From positions 1 to 49,985 of the forward strand of contig CAIJYI010000005.1 of NCBI GenBank assembly GCA_903824855.1: a stretch of 49,985 bases of DNA, given 5' to 3'. The notes beneath the pieces were generated by a model. The model ran no database searches. It had not been told where the DNA came from and saw only the letters and a list, made by a program, of their open reading frames with translations. The position numbers and the translations under genes were made by a program. Shown here one piece after another: positions 1 through 6,737 of the stretch (its first letter is position 1; each line of letters opens with the position of its first letter). The stretch is from an uncultured bacterium (GTDB lineage: Bacteria > Patescibacteriota > Minisyncoccia > Phycocordibacterales > CAIJYI01).

Positions 1-90
1 CCCCGTCTCGCCTGCCCTTGCGAGGGCATGGCTCCGACCTTCAAGTCTCCCGCGCAAAGACAAGCAGTTGTCTTTGCTCTCCGGCGCAAA
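1..90. other. Unassigned structured stretch at window edge
   Basis: No gene is supported here. Two strong inverted repeats are visible: a short one at 13-28 (TGCCCT/AGGGCA with a TGCG loop) and a perfect 10-bp stem at 54-63/68-77 around a GCAG loop. The stretch TTCAAGTCTCCC at 40-51 resembles a tRNA T-arm, but the matching 5' strand of the stem is absent. It could be the end of an RNA gene lying outside the window or an intergenic palindrome. Confidence 0.3.
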
Positions 91-113
91 AAAATCGCCG
101 TCTGGGCGATTTT
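91..113 (-). terminator. Intrinsic terminator of tRNA-Leu
   Basis: A perfect 9-bp stem (AAAATCGCC at 91-99 with GGCGATTTT at 105-113) lies just downstream of the tRNA on the minus strand. It runs into seven U residues (complement of 88-94). Confidence 0.8.
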
Positions 114-117
114 ATTG

Positions 118-199
118 TGCCGGAGGGGAGACTTGAACTCCCAAGCCTTACGGCACACGATTTTGAGTCGTGCATGGTTACCAATTTCATCACTCCGGC
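118..199 (-). tRNA. tRNA-Leu (anticodon CAA)
   Basis: The minus strand folds as a class II tRNA of 82 nt. The acceptor stem GCCGGAG/CTCCGGC pairs perfectly (193-199 with 119-125). The anticodon stem CACGA/TCGTG encloses the loop CTCAAAA, giving anticodon CAA, which reads UUG. A variable arm (TGCCGTAAGGCT) and a T-arm GGGAG-TTCAAGT-CTCCC follow. The discriminator base is A at 118. The next bases read CAA, so CCA is not encoded and must be added by the nucleotidyltransferase. A terminator follows directly. Confidence 0.95.
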
Positions 200-243
200 T
201 TATGTCGTATATACTATCTTTTTTTCGCAAATAAATCAATAAA

Positions 244-274
244 AAAACGACCTTCGAGAATTGAAGGTCGTTTT
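244..274 (-). terminator. Intrinsic terminator of the 289-852 gene
   Basis: A 12-bp stem (AAAACGACCTTC at 244-255 with GAAGGTCGTTTT at 263-274) lies 15 nt past the stop codon and has a U-tract on the minus strand (complement of 241-247). Confidence 0.85.
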
Positions 275-288
275 TATTCTTTGAATGT

Positions 289-852
289 TTATTGTGCGGT
301 AAACGTCGATGAGATCATTTGGCCGTTGTTAGTAAGAGGTTTATCGGTATCCATTCCGAAGATTTGGTCGCCGTTATCACTCCACAAAACAACATAATAC
401 TTCCTCCCTGCTTCGGTACCTCTCAATAGTTCTACTGTTGTTGCGCCTGTCGTTCCTTTCGGTAACCATGATGCACCGAGAACATTTCCCATTGATCCAT
501 TTAGGTCTTCTCGAACGACAATCCAACTATCATTTTTTAATGAAACATTCTTCACAAAAACAGATTTTCCTGCGGCCAATTTAGCATCCACGCTAACACT
601 GCTCAAATTTGATGTTTTTACAACCGGCGCGATAACTGACGTCTTAATGGTTTCACCTTTCTTTGGTGTCACATCGATCGAGACGACATTTTTCTTTTCT
701 GATTCTTTTTGCTCAGTTTTAGTAACTTCACCCGCTTCGCGTCCTTTAAAGGTTCTTCCAACAACAAAGCCAAAAATCAATCCTGCTGCGATTACTCCAA
801 CAATAAGGATTTTCTGCTCCTTCAACTCGTTCATGAGAGAATCTATTTTCAT
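289..852 (-). CDS. Membrane-anchored extracytoplasmic beta-domain protein (DUF7282-like)
   Basis: The 187-aa product has an N-terminal membrane anchor at residues 14-32 (ILIVGVIAAGLIFGFVVG). A polar Lys/Glu/Thr-rich linker of about 45 residues follows, then a globular domain from about residue 85 to the end. That domain carries WIVVREDLNGSMGNVLGASW, LLRGTEAGRKYYVVLWSDNG and a short C-terminal tail. The pattern (WVVxxE, GxxLGxSWLPxG, Y-V-V-L-x-D-x-G) resembles the DUF7282 family of secreted archaeal and CPR proteins; I make that match from memory. The domain should face outside the cell. No SD is visible before the ATG. Function unknown. Confidence 0.75.
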   Translation of the reverse strand: MKIDSLMNELKEQKILIVGVIAAGLIFGFVVGRTFKGREAGEVTKTEQKESEKKNVVSIDVTPKKGETIKTSVIAPVVKTSNLSSVSVDAKLAAGKSVFVKNVSLKNDSWIVVREDLNGSMGNVLGASWLPKGTTGATTVELLRGTEAGRKYYVVLWSDNGDQIFGMDTDKPLTNNGQMISSTFTAQ

Positions 853-903
853 ATAAATGATAAATAATTATTAATTCGCAATACTATTTTCCGTGAATTC
901 AAT

Positions 904-928
904 AAAAAAGTCAACTTCACTTTTTGAC
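904..928 (-). terminator. Weak terminator after grpE
   Basis: Downstream of grpE on the minus strand, GTCAA and TTGAC form a 5-bp stem (928-924 with 914-910) followed by six U residues (complement of 904-909). The short stem makes this a tentative call. Confidence 0.4.
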
Positions 929-947
929 ATAAAATGGTATTAAAAAT

Positions 948-1526
948 CTATTCTTTCACCCCGACTTTAACTTTCGGAGAACGGATAAGCGCACCGTTAA
1001 GCAGATATCCTTTCTGAATTACCTCCATAATCTTGTTTTCATCTTCAGGTTTTTCGACCGTAACATTTTCAACGGAAGTATGAATATTCGGATCAAACAT
1101 TTCTCCGAGAGGAGAAAGTTGTTTCAAACCATTTTGTTCAAGAATTGAAAGCAATTGACTGTAAATATATTCCACTCCGGTTCTCCAGTTTTTATCAACT
1201 TTTTCCCATGATTCTTTATTTGCGAATGCCATGTCAAAACTGTCCAGTGCGGAAAGCACATCAAGAATTATTTCCTTATTTGCAGATTTAACAAATTCAA
1301 TTCGAGATTTTTCTTCTTCCTTTCTCGCGTTGATAAAGTCAGCTTTTGATCTCTGCCAACCGGTGAGATATTCATCGCGTTCTTTTTTTACGAGTTTTAA
1401 TTCATCTCGAAGTTTTTTGATTTTTGCCTGAGGAGCTTCTTCGTCATTATCTTGCTCCGGTTCAAAAACCACATCATCTGCAGTCGTTTCATCTTCGGTT
1501 TCTTTTATTATTTCATCATCGTTCAT
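948..1526 (-). CDS. grpE: GrpE, nucleotide exchange factor for DnaK
   Basis: GrpE releases ADP from DnaK in the cytosolic Hsp70 chaperone cycle. The 192-aa product has an acidic N-terminal tail (residues 1-35). A long coiled coil follows (about 36-95, including KKLRDELKLVKKERDEYL), containing the family-typical W-x-R-x-KADF-x-N-x-R-K pattern. The beta-wing domain at the C-terminus contains MEVIQKGYLLNGALIRSPKVKV, the most conserved part of the family. The ATG at 1526 is preferred over an in-frame ATG 63 nt upstream because that extension (MFQKAVFC...) is not GrpE-like. dnaK and dnaJ are not in the window and no CIRCE operator is visible. Confidence 0.95.
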   Translation of the reverse strand: MNDDEIIKETEDETTADDVVFEPEQDNDEEAPQAKIKKLRDELKLVKKERDEYLTGWQRSKADFINARKEEEKSRIEFVKSANKEIILDVLSALDSFDMAFANKESWEKVDKNWRTGVEYIYSQLLSILEQNGLKQLSPLGEMFDPNIHTSVENVTVEKPEDENKIMEVIQKGYLLNGALIRSPKVKVGVKE

Positions 1527-1590
1527 AAATGCTATTTTTTTATACTCTTTTGCCAAAATTGTAACACAAAATACCGCTTTTTGAAACATA

Positions 1591-1619
1591 TTGACATAAA
1601 TATGGATATATGATATACT
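1591..1619 (+). promoter_or_regulatory. Near-consensus promoter for the 56-aa membrane protein
   Basis: TTGACA (1591-1596), a 17-nt spacer and TATACT (1614-1619) lie 44 nt before the ATG at 1664. The gene has its own SD and terminator, so this is a complete single-gene unit. Confidence 0.85.
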
Positions 1620-1663
1620 GGGTGTAGTATTGATTCCATATATGAAAACCGAAGGAGGTTATC

Positions 1664-1834
1664 ATGGCATTTCCAAAATTATCTGATGAAAAGAAAGCAT
1701 TATTAGGCTTTGGCGCGGGGGTTTCCCCTTTCGTAGCAGCAGCTATTGCTCCTGCAGCAATTGCAAACCCGGTCTTCGGGACAATGATGTTACTTGCTAT
1801 CGGCGTCAACATATTTGTTGAATTCGTCTTATAA
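1664..1834 (+). CDS. Small hydrophobic membrane protein, 56 aa
   Basis: A short gene with full expression signals: promoter at 1591-1619, a strong SD (AAGGAGG at 1652-1658) six bases before the ATG, and an intrinsic terminator right after TAA. The product starts MAFPKLSDEKKALLGFG. It continues as two hydrophobic Ala/Gly-rich stretches, roughly residues 15-34 and 36-56, separated by a short ANPVFG turn. This fits a small two-helix or hairpin membrane protein. No cysteines and no family are recognised. The next gene downstream has the same promoter-SD-gene-terminator layout. Candidates include a membrane-active peptide or a small subunit of an envelope complex; the function is not evident. Confidence 0.75.
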   Translation: MAFPKLSDEKKALLGFGAGVSPFVAAAIAPAAIANPVFGTMMLLAIGVNIFVEFVL

Positions 1835-1838
1835 AGTT

Positions 1839-1872
1839 AACAGGGTTCCTTTTTTGGGGACCCTGTTTTTTA
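1839..1872 (+). terminator. Intrinsic terminator of the 56-aa gene
   Basis: An 11-bp stem with one G-T wobble (AACAGGGTTCC with GGGACCCTGTT) is followed by a run of T. It starts five bases after the stop codon. Confidence 0.9.
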
Positions 1873-1878
1873 TTTTGC

Positions 1879-1907
1879 TTGACCTACGAGTATATTAGGA
1901 TTAATCT
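1879..1907 (+). promoter_or_regulatory. Promoter for the 118-aa protein
   Basis: TTGACC (1879-1884), a 17-nt spacer and TAATCT (1902-1907) lie 38 nt before the ATG at 1946. Confidence 0.75.
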
Positions 1908-1945
1908 TTATTTCAGATTCATTAAACACCAAAGGAGGTGCTATC

Positions 1946-2302
1946 ATGAAAAAGCATGGCTTTTTACAAACTTTTTCCCCCAACGCCGAATTAAAAAAAG
2001 ACAACACTCAACCAAAAAATCCGCTTGATAATTTTACCATTATCTTTATGGGTCCTGAAGGTTCAGACATCAAAGTCAAAATTACCGGGACAAGCCTTAT
2101 GGATAAAAAATTATGGGAAATAGTTTTTTATCGCAATGAGTTTGGTTGGAGACAGCTTCATTTTGCTATTCTTGATTATTTTTGTGAAAAATTCAATTTA
2201 GTACTCGACGTTGAAACGCATGAATATTATCGTACAGATAATGGCCATCTATTTGAGACTAATCTTGTTGGGATTTGGACTCCTGAGAAAAAGGAAACCT
2301 GA
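1946..2302 (+). CDS. Hypothetical protein, 118 aa
   Basis: The start is fixed by a strong SD (AAAGGAGG at 1931-1938). The product is soluble, with no signal peptide or membrane helix. After a basic, Asn/Pro-rich N-terminus (residues 1-28) comes one compact domain. It has beta-like segments (NFTIIFMGPEG, DIKVKITGTSL, LWEIVFYRNEFGW), a helix (LHFAILDYFCEKFNLVLDVE) and a final LVGIWTPEKKET. No family is recognised. It has its own promoter and terminator and may be accessory. Confidence 0.75.
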   Translation: MKKHGFLQTFSPNAELKKDNTQPKNPLDNFTIIFMGPEGSDIKVKITGTSLMDKKLWEIVFYRNEFGWRQLHFAILDYFCEKFNLVLDVETHEYYRTDNGHLFETNLVGIWTPEKKET

Positions 2303-2351
2303 AACAAGAGGGGGTTATCATTCCTCAATAAAAACATATAAACGCGATACA

Positions 2352-2382
2352 AGGGGCCCATTATTGTGGGCCTCTTTTTTTT
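2352..2382 (+). terminator. Intrinsic terminator after the 118-aa gene
   Basis: Stem AGGGGCCCA with TGGGCCTCT (one wobble) around a TTATTG-type loop, followed by eight T. Confidence 0.85.
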
Positions 2383-2460
2383 CCCAAATAACATGCAAAT
2401 GAAAAGGAACTTTATCTCAGACGGAGGCAATGTTGATCATTTAGTCGCACGTATATAACC

Positions 2461-2486
2461 TAAAAGCTAACAATTAACAGCTAAAA
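2461..2486. repeat. AGCTAA-type intergenic repeat, copy 1
   Basis: The stretch TAAAAGCTAACAATTAACAG followed by CTAAAA shares the CCTAAAAGCTAA core with a second intergenic site at 40587-40612. It lies in the 270-bp gap before dnaB, which otherwise holds only a terminator and a promoter. Confidence 0.5.
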
Positions 2487-2562
2487 CCTCGTTCGTCTTT
2501 TATCCCCACATTCTCCACATTCTTTAAGATTCTAACCTGTCGTCCGATGTTATTCCCCGTGA

Positions 2563-2568
2563 TACAAT
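2563..2568 (+). promoter_or_regulatory. -10 box of dnaB, leaderless spacing
   Basis: TACAAT lies six bases before the dnaB ATG (2575), so transcription would start at or next to the start codon. The -35 region (around 2540-2545) is weak and no SD is present. Confidence 0.6.
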
Positions 2569-2574
2569 ATACTC

Positions 2575-3966
2575 ATGTCACAAAACCAAAACAAGGCATT
2601 TAGAATACCTCCCCAAAGTATCGAGTCCGAGAAGGCACTGCTCGGTTCTATTATGCTTCGTCCGGAAGCATTATATGACATCATGGATTTTCTTCGCGAC
2701 GAATCTTTCTATGCCGAAAAACATCGCATCATTTTTCAGGGAATAATGGATCTTTTCGGGAGGCATGAACCAATCGACATGCTTTCTCTCTCAAACCGGT
2801 TAAAAGAAAAAAATGTTCTTGACGGTATCGGAGGAAGTGCATATATTGCCGAACTGGTAAACACAGTCCCCTCTTCCGCTAATGCAAAACATTACGCTGA
2901 TACTGTTCAGAAAAAGCATGTTCTCCGTAGTTTGATTGATGCGTCTAATCGCGTTTCTGAATTTGGATACAACGAAGCAGAGGAATTGGATTTTACTTTA
3001 GATAAATGTGAGAAAGAAATTTTTCAGGTGACATCGATGACCTCCAATCAGAAATTTTACAGTATGAAAGAAACGCTTGACGGTGCATGGGAGAGACTTG
3101 ACCGACTCACAAAATCAAAAGAAGAGCTTCGAGGAGTCCCGACCGGGTTTCGAGGACTCGATGCCAAACTTGCAGGTTTCCAAAAATCAGACCTTATCAT
3201 TCTCGCTGCTCGACCTTCTATGGGAAAAACTTCTCTCGCTCTCGACATGGCACGCATATCCGCTCTCAAATACAAAACGCCGGTTTGTTTCTTCTCACTC
3301 GAAATGAGCGCCCAACAACTCGTCGACCGTATGTTGGCATCGGAAGCGCGCGTTGATTCCTGGAAAATTCGCACCGGTGCCAAAAATATTACCGACGATG
3401 AGTTTTCTCAAATCCGTGATGCCCTTGCCCGTCTTTCCACCGCACCGATTTTTATTGATGACCAGGCAGGCAATAACATTATAAAAATGCGATCAACGGC
3501 AAGACGAATCAAAAGCGAACACGGACTGGGTTTGATTGTCGTGGACTATCTCCAGCTTATGGCCCCAAGTCGCGCCAGTGATAATATGGTTCAGCAGGTT
3601 ACCGAGATTTCACGCGGATTAAAACAGCTTGCTCGAGAACTCGATGTTCCGGTGCTCGCTCTCTCACAGCTCTCCCGCGCCGTCGAACAACGCGGGGGCA
3701 AACCGAGACTTTCCGACCTTCGTGATTCCGGATCAATCGAGCAGGATGCCGACGTCGTTATCTTCATTCATCGCGAACAAAACGAAGAAGGTGGAGGAAG
3801 AAAACAAAATGCAGAAATTCTTATTGAAAAACACAGAAATGGTCCGACGGGAAAAGTAGATCTCTATTTTGACGGAGACAAAACGACATTCTTGGATATT
3901 GAAGAAAATATACCGATGCCGGCCGGCGGAGGAATGGCACGCAAAGATGATTTTGATGGATTCTAA
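2575..3966 (+). CDS. dnaB: Replicative DNA helicase DnaB
   Basis: DnaB is the hexameric helicase that unwinds DNA at the replication fork. The 463-aa product has the usual two domains. The N-terminal helical domain (about 10-150) starts IPPQSIESEKALLGSIML. The RecA-like C-terminal domain (about 185-440) carries Walker A ARPSMGKTS at 212-220, SLEMS at 241-245, Walker B IVVDYLQLM at 321-329, the LALSQLSRAVEQR motif at 361-373 and SDLRDSGSIEQDAD at 380-393. Length is normal and no intein is present. The start is supported by the -10 box six bases upstream. It stands alone, with a terminator shared with the convergent gene downstream. Confidence 0.98.
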   Translation: MSQNQNKAFRIPPQSIESEKALLGSIMLRPEALYDIMDFLRDESFYAEKHRIIFQGIMDLFGRHEPIDMLSLSNRLKEKNVLDGIGGSAYIAELVNTVPSSANAKHYADTVQKKHVLRSLIDASNRVSEFGYNEAEELDFTLDKCEKEIFQVTSMTSNQKFYSMKETLDGAWERLDRLTKSKEELRGVPTGFRGLDAKLAGFQKSDLIILAARPSMGKTSLALDMARISALKYKTPVCFFSLEMSAQQLVDRMLASEARVDSWKIRTGAKNITDDEFSQIRDALARLSTAPIFIDDQAGNNIIKMRSTARRIKSEHGLGLIVVDYLQLMAPSRASDNMVQQVTEISRGLKQLARELDVPVLALSQLSRAVEQRGGKPRLSDLRDSGSIEQDADVVIFIHREQNEEGGGRKQNAEILIEKHRNGPTGKVDLYFDGDKTTFLDIEENIPMPAGGGMARKDDFDGF

Positions 3967-3984
3967 AAATTGAGAATGTAGAAT

Positions 3985-4019
3985 AAAAAAAAGGCATACC
4001 GGATTAGGGTATGCCTTTT
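3985..4019. terminator. Bidirectional terminator between dnaB and the 63-aa gene
   Basis: A 10-bp perfect stem (AAGGCATACC at 3991-4000, GGTATGCCTT at 4008-4017). It has a short T run on the plus strand and an eight-base U-tract on the minus strand, so it serves both convergent genes. Confidence 0.85.
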
Positions 4020-4025
4020 GGCTAA

Positions 4026-4217
4026 TTATCCCGGCTTAGTCCACATGTCTTTTATAATGACAATTGAGCACGATATTATAATGGTTAATACTCCAAATAT
4101 CATCGTCTCAACGCCACTGGAATTACCTGCAGAACTCACAAAAAAGCCAATCATTAGAAGAGCAAGACCAATTACATAAGCAGTAGCTGAAATCTGTTCA
4201 GTTTTCGATTTTTTCAT
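4026..4217 (-). CDS. Small two-helix membrane protein, 63 aa
   Basis: The start is supported by an SD (AAAGGAG, about 8 nt upstream on the minus strand) and a promoter at 4261-4288. The product has a charged N-terminus (MKKSKTEQ), a first membrane helix at about 11-30 (TAYVIGLALLMIGFFVSS), a short polar loop (AGNSSGVE), a second helix at about 38-55 (MIFGVLTIIISCSIVII) and a short tail. No family is recognised. It has the same style of expression signals as the 56-aa membrane protein at 1664. Confidence 0.75.
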   Translation of the reverse strand: MKKSKTEQISATAYVIGLALLMIGFFVSSAGNSSGVETMIFGVLTIIISCSIVIIKDMWTKPG

Positions 4218-4260
4218 TTATATCTCCTTTTTTCGATTGTTGAATTACAAATCCATATCC

Positions 4261-4288
4261 ACTATATACAATATTTTTCGCTAGTCAA
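4261..4288 (-). promoter_or_regulatory. Promoter for the 63-aa membrane protein
   Basis: On the minus strand TTGACT (4288-4283), a 16-nt spacer and TATAGT (4266-4261) precede the SD and ATG at 4217. Confidence 0.75.
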
Positions 4289-4320
4289 ATAAGAGACGCC
4301 ATGGGATAAAACTTTGCTTA

Positions 4321-4349
4321 TTTCCTTCTCTGCTTGAAACGAGTATAAT
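4321..4349 (+). promoter_or_regulatory. Promoter for recR
   Basis: A consensus TATAAT at 4344-4349 with a weak TTTCCT 17 nt upstream. The predicted transcript would have a leader of only about 10 nt before the ATG at 4367, with no SD. Confidence 0.55.
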
Positions 4350-4366
4350 ATTATTACACAAAATAT

Positions 4367-4987
4367 ATGCCGCCTATTGAATCACTTATTGAATATTTTT
4401 CTAAATTTCCGGGAATTGGTCCGAGACAAGCGAAACGCTTTGTTTATTTTTTGCTGGCAAAAGATCCGATGTTTCGTGAAAATTTTTCGGAGGCTCTTGT
4501 ACGTCTTGATAAAGAGATTACTCAATGCGGTTTATGCTTTAGATATTACCAGAAGAGCTATGAAAGGGATGGAAAATGCCCCATTTGCGCTGATGCAATG
4601 AGAGACAGTTCAAAACTGCTAGTAGTTGAAAAGGATGTCGATTTTGAAAATATTCACAAGATGAGTATTTGGGACGGTCAGTATTTTATTCTTGGAGGTT
4701 CACTGCCGATTCTGGAAAAAGAGCCGACAAAAAAAATTCGCGGAAGAGAGCTCTTTAATACCGTACAGGATCGTGCAAAAAATGGTACACTTAAAGAAAT
4801 CGTTCTCGCGATGAGCGCAACTTCGGAAGGTGAAAATACTCTTGCTTATCTCGAAACTATTCTCCCTCCCCTTGCGGAAAAATATCATTTAAAGATTACC
4901 TCTCTCGGACGTGGAATATCCTCAGGAACTGAACTCGAATATTCCGATCATGACACGATGCATAACGCGCTTGAAAATAGGAAATAG
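4367..4987 (+). CDS. recR: Recombination protein RecR
   Basis: RecR works with RecO (and RecF) to load RecA onto single-stranded gaps. The 206-aa product has the family order. A helix-hairpin-helix comes first (residues 9-27, SKFPGIGPRQAKRFVYFLL). A C4 zinc finger follows with C54-x2-C57 and C71-x2-C74. Then comes a Toprim domain (about 83-175, with VVEKDVDFENI), and the C-terminal segment contains SLGRGISSGTELEYSD. The length is typical. tspO starts 35 nt downstream and may be cotranscribed. Confidence 0.97.
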   Translation: MPPIESLIEYFSKFPGIGPRQAKRFVYFLLAKDPMFRENFSEALVRLDKEITQCGLCFRYYQKSYERDGKCPICADAMRDSSKLLVVEKDVDFENIHKMSIWDGQYFILGGSLPILEKEPTKKIRGRELFNTVQDRAKNGTLKEIVLAMSATSEGENTLAYLETILPPLAEKYHLKITSLGRGISSGTELEYSDHDTMHNALENRK

Positions 4988-5022
4988 TTTTTTTAAAAAT
5001 TGTAATTATTTAACTAATAAAA

Positions 5023-5418
5023 ATGAATACTTTTACCTGGTATGCAGAACTAAAGAAACCGTCATGGGCTCCACCTTCGTGGGTTTTTGGTCCCGCTTGG
5101 ACATTTCTCTATATTTTAATTGCGATTTCATTCGGAAGAGTCTTCATCAGTGCTTGGAGCGGTGAGATTCCATCCATTATTGCACTACCGTTCATTCTCA
5201 ACCTTATCTTCAATTTTGCTTTTTCTCCCATCCAATTTGGTATGCAAAATAACGCTCTGGCTGCAGTGGATTGCATTTGTATTTTAATAACTCTCATCTT
5301 TGCAACCGTTATAATTTTTCCCATTATTCCTTTTGTTGCTTACATGCAAATTCCTTATCTTCTCTGGGTTTCATTTGCGACGGTTCTTCAATTAACCGTG
5401 ACATACCTTAACAGATAG
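5023..5418 (+). CDS. tspO: TspO/MBR family membrane protein
   Basis: TspO proteins are five-helix membrane proteins that bind porphyrins and cholesterol-like ligands; their role in bacteria is linked to tetrapyrrole handling and stress. The 131-aa product matches the family along its length: WYAELKKPSWAPPSWVFGPA at residues 6-25, WTFLYILIAIS after it, a middle block NLIFNFAFSPIQFGMQNNAL, and a final PYLLWVSFATVLQ motif. It is slightly shorter than the usual 150-160 aa. It follows recR by 35 nt with no terminator between. CPR cells generally lack heme synthesis, so the ligand is unclear. Confidence 0.92.
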   Translation: MNTFTWYAELKKPSWAPPSWVFGPAWTFLYILIAISFGRVFISAWSGEIPSIIALPFILNLIFNFAFSPIQFGMQNNALAAVDCICILITLIFATVIIFPIIPFVAYMQIPYLLWVSFATVLQLTVTYLNR

Positions 5419-5422
5419 ATAT

Positions 5423-5451
5423 TTGACTTTGAAATATAAATATCGCATTAT
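5423..5451 (+). promoter_or_regulatory. Promoter for the CxxC/CPIKHA membrane protein
   Basis: TTGACT (5423-5428), a 17-nt spacer and the weaker CATTAT (5446-5451) precede a strong SD and the ATG at 5501. Confidence 0.5.
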
Positions 5452-5500
5452 ATTAATCAGATTTAACTTCACAACAATGTTATTTAAAAAAGGAGGACAC

Positions 5501-6121
5501 ATGGATAAAGACCCACAAAATGAAAAAGATGATTCACATTTATCCTCTCTGGAAAATGCGATAAAGATTCTGGAACAAGAGGTGTCTAAAGAAATCGCCA
5601 AAAAACGCGCGGGCCTCAGATACGGAATGGAAAAAGGCCGAGCGGTTTTCGAGCAAGAAGTGTTAAGACGCCATGGGGAGTTAAAAACCGGACTCTGGAA
5701 GTACATAAGGAGTGCGAGTTTCGGCGTAATTATCACCGCCCCCATAATTTATTTCGGTATTATTCCGATTATGTTGATGGATATTTTTTGTACGCTATAT
5801 CAATTCATCTGCTTCCCCGTCTATAAAATCGAACGCGTTAAAAGAAGTGATTATATGATATTTGAAAGATCTCATCTCGCCTATCTAAACGCGATTCAGA
5901 TGATTAATTGCGCCTATTGTTCTTATGGAAACGGCGTCATTGCCTATGCTCGTGAAATTTTTGCCCGCACCGAAGAACACTGGTGCCCGATCAAACATGC
6001 AAAAAAAGTAATCGGCTATCATGATAGATATGAGAACTATGCAGAATTTGGTGACGTTAATGCCTTTCTTGAAAAATATATGAAAGAAAGAAACGGTAAG
6101 AAAATTTCCAAACCTGAATAA
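5501..6121 (+). CDS. Membrane protein with CAYC and WCPIKHA motifs
   Basis: The ATG at 5501 is chosen for its SD (AAAGGAGGACAC before ATG) over an upstream in-frame ATG. The 206-aa product begins with about 70 charged residues containing a helical, coiled-coil-like part (LENAIKILEQEVSKEIAKKR). One long or two short hydrophobic helices follow at about 72-105 (FGVIITAPIIYFGIIPIMLM and on). The cytosolic-looking C-terminal part carries NCAYCSYGNGVIAYAREIFA and, 20 residues on, TEEHWCPIKHAKK and YHDRYENYAEFGD. The three Cys and the His residues look like a metal site. I recall similar YGNG...AREI...WCPIKHA proteins of unknown function in proteobacteria. It has its own promoter and terminator. Confidence 0.75.
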   Translation: MDKDPQNEKDDSHLSSLENAIKILEQEVSKEIAKKRAGLRYGMEKGRAVFEQEVLRRHGELKTGLWKYIRSASFGVIITAPIIYFGIIPIMLMDIFCTLYQFICFPVYKIERVKRSDYMIFERSHLAYLNAIQMINCAYCSYGNGVIAYAREIFARTEEHWCPIKHAKKVIGYHDRYENYAEFGDVNAFLEKYMKERNGKKISKPE

Positions 6122-6128
6122 ATTATTT

Positions 6129-6157
6129 CCGCAGGAATTCATTTCCTGCGGTTTTTT
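6129..6157 (+). terminator. Intrinsic terminator
   Basis: A 9-bp perfect stem (CCGCAGGAA with TTCCTGCGG) followed by six T, seven bases after the preceding stop codon. Confidence 0.9.
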
Positions 6158-6174
6158 CTATAATTTTTAAAAAG

Positions 6175-6183
6175 TGTTATAAT
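6175..6183 (+). promoter_or_regulatory. Extended -10 promoter for the cupin gene
   Basis: TGTTATAAT is an extended -10 element just after the upstream terminator; no good -35 is seen. The leader to the ATG at 6217 is about 27 nt and has no SD. Confidence 0.6.
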
Positions 6184-6216
6184 AAATAAAGTATTATTAA
6201 TAAAAAATCAAAATAT

Positions 6217-6612
6217 ATGAAAGGATTCGTTATCGATCTTGAAAAAAGCACTATTGAAAATGATGACTTTAGAAGAGTTTTATACACTGCAAAAAATTGC
6301 CAACTCGTACTAATGAGTCTTAAACCGGGAGAAGAAATCGGAATGGAAGTTCACACTCTTGATCAATTTCTTAGATTTGAAAGCGGTGAAGGAAAAGTCA
6401 TCCTTGACGGCGTTAGCCATGATGTCTCGGATGGTTTTGCGGTAGTCGTGCCGGCAGGAACAAACCATAATGTTATCAACACTTCACCAATGGAAATGTT
6501 GAAGCTTTATACGGTTTATGCCCCGCCGGAACACAAAGACGGCGTCATTAGACACACAAAAGAAGAGGCGGAAGCAAGCGAAGAACATTTTGACGGAACG
6601 ACATCAGAATAG
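6217..6612 (+). CDS. Small cupin-domain protein
   Basis: A single-domain cupin of 131 aa. The first cupin motif is degenerate around PGEEIGMEVHTLDQFLRFESG (residues 37-57), with H46 and E55 as possible metal ligands. The second is around GFAVVVPAGTNHNVINTS with H84. A C-terminal segment LYTVYAPPEHKDGVIRHTKE follows, typical of small stand-alone cupins annotated as mannose-6-phosphate-isomerase-like. Substrate and activity cannot be read from the sequence. The gene is a single unit between its own promoter and terminator. Confidence 0.88.
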   Translation: MKGFVIDLEKSTIENDDFRRVLYTAKNCQLVLMSLKPGEEIGMEVHTLDQFLRFESGEGKVILDGVSHDVSDGFAVVVPAGTNHNVINTSPMEMLKLYTVYAPPEHKDGVIRHTKEEAEASEEHFDGTTSE

Positions 6613-6622
6613 ACTTTTCACG

Positions 6623-6650
6623 AAAAAGAGCCCTGGTAGGCTCTTTTTTT
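6623..6650 (+). terminator. Intrinsic terminator after the cupin gene
   Basis: A perfect 10-bp stem (AAAAAGAGCC with GGCTCTTTTT) with a six-base loop and a T run. Confidence 0.92.
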
Positions 6651-6655
6651 GTGTA

Positions 6656-6684
6656 TTGCCATAATGCGAATTTTATGATATAGT
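6656..6684 (+). promoter_or_regulatory. Promoter for the 6738 gene
   Basis: TTGCCA (6656-6661), a 17-nt spacer ending in an extended TGA, and TATAGT (6679-6684). Confidence 0.7.
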
Positions 6685-6737
6685 ATTTCCATTAGGTTCT
6701 TTTACATTTTTAACTCATAACCATTACGGAGAGTCTC

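Noticed and set aside
18..242. Plus-strand ORF over the tRNA region
   Set aside because: Its central part is the antisense of tRNA-Leu, a common false gene.
1527..1589. Upstream in-frame start of grpE
   Set aside because: The 21 extra residues are hydrophobic and unlike GrpE; the ATG at 1526 gives the usual acidic N-terminus.
1540..1812. Minus-strand ORF of 90 codons
   Set aside because: It is antisense to the 56-aa gene, which has promoter, SD and terminator, and it also overlaps the grpE start.
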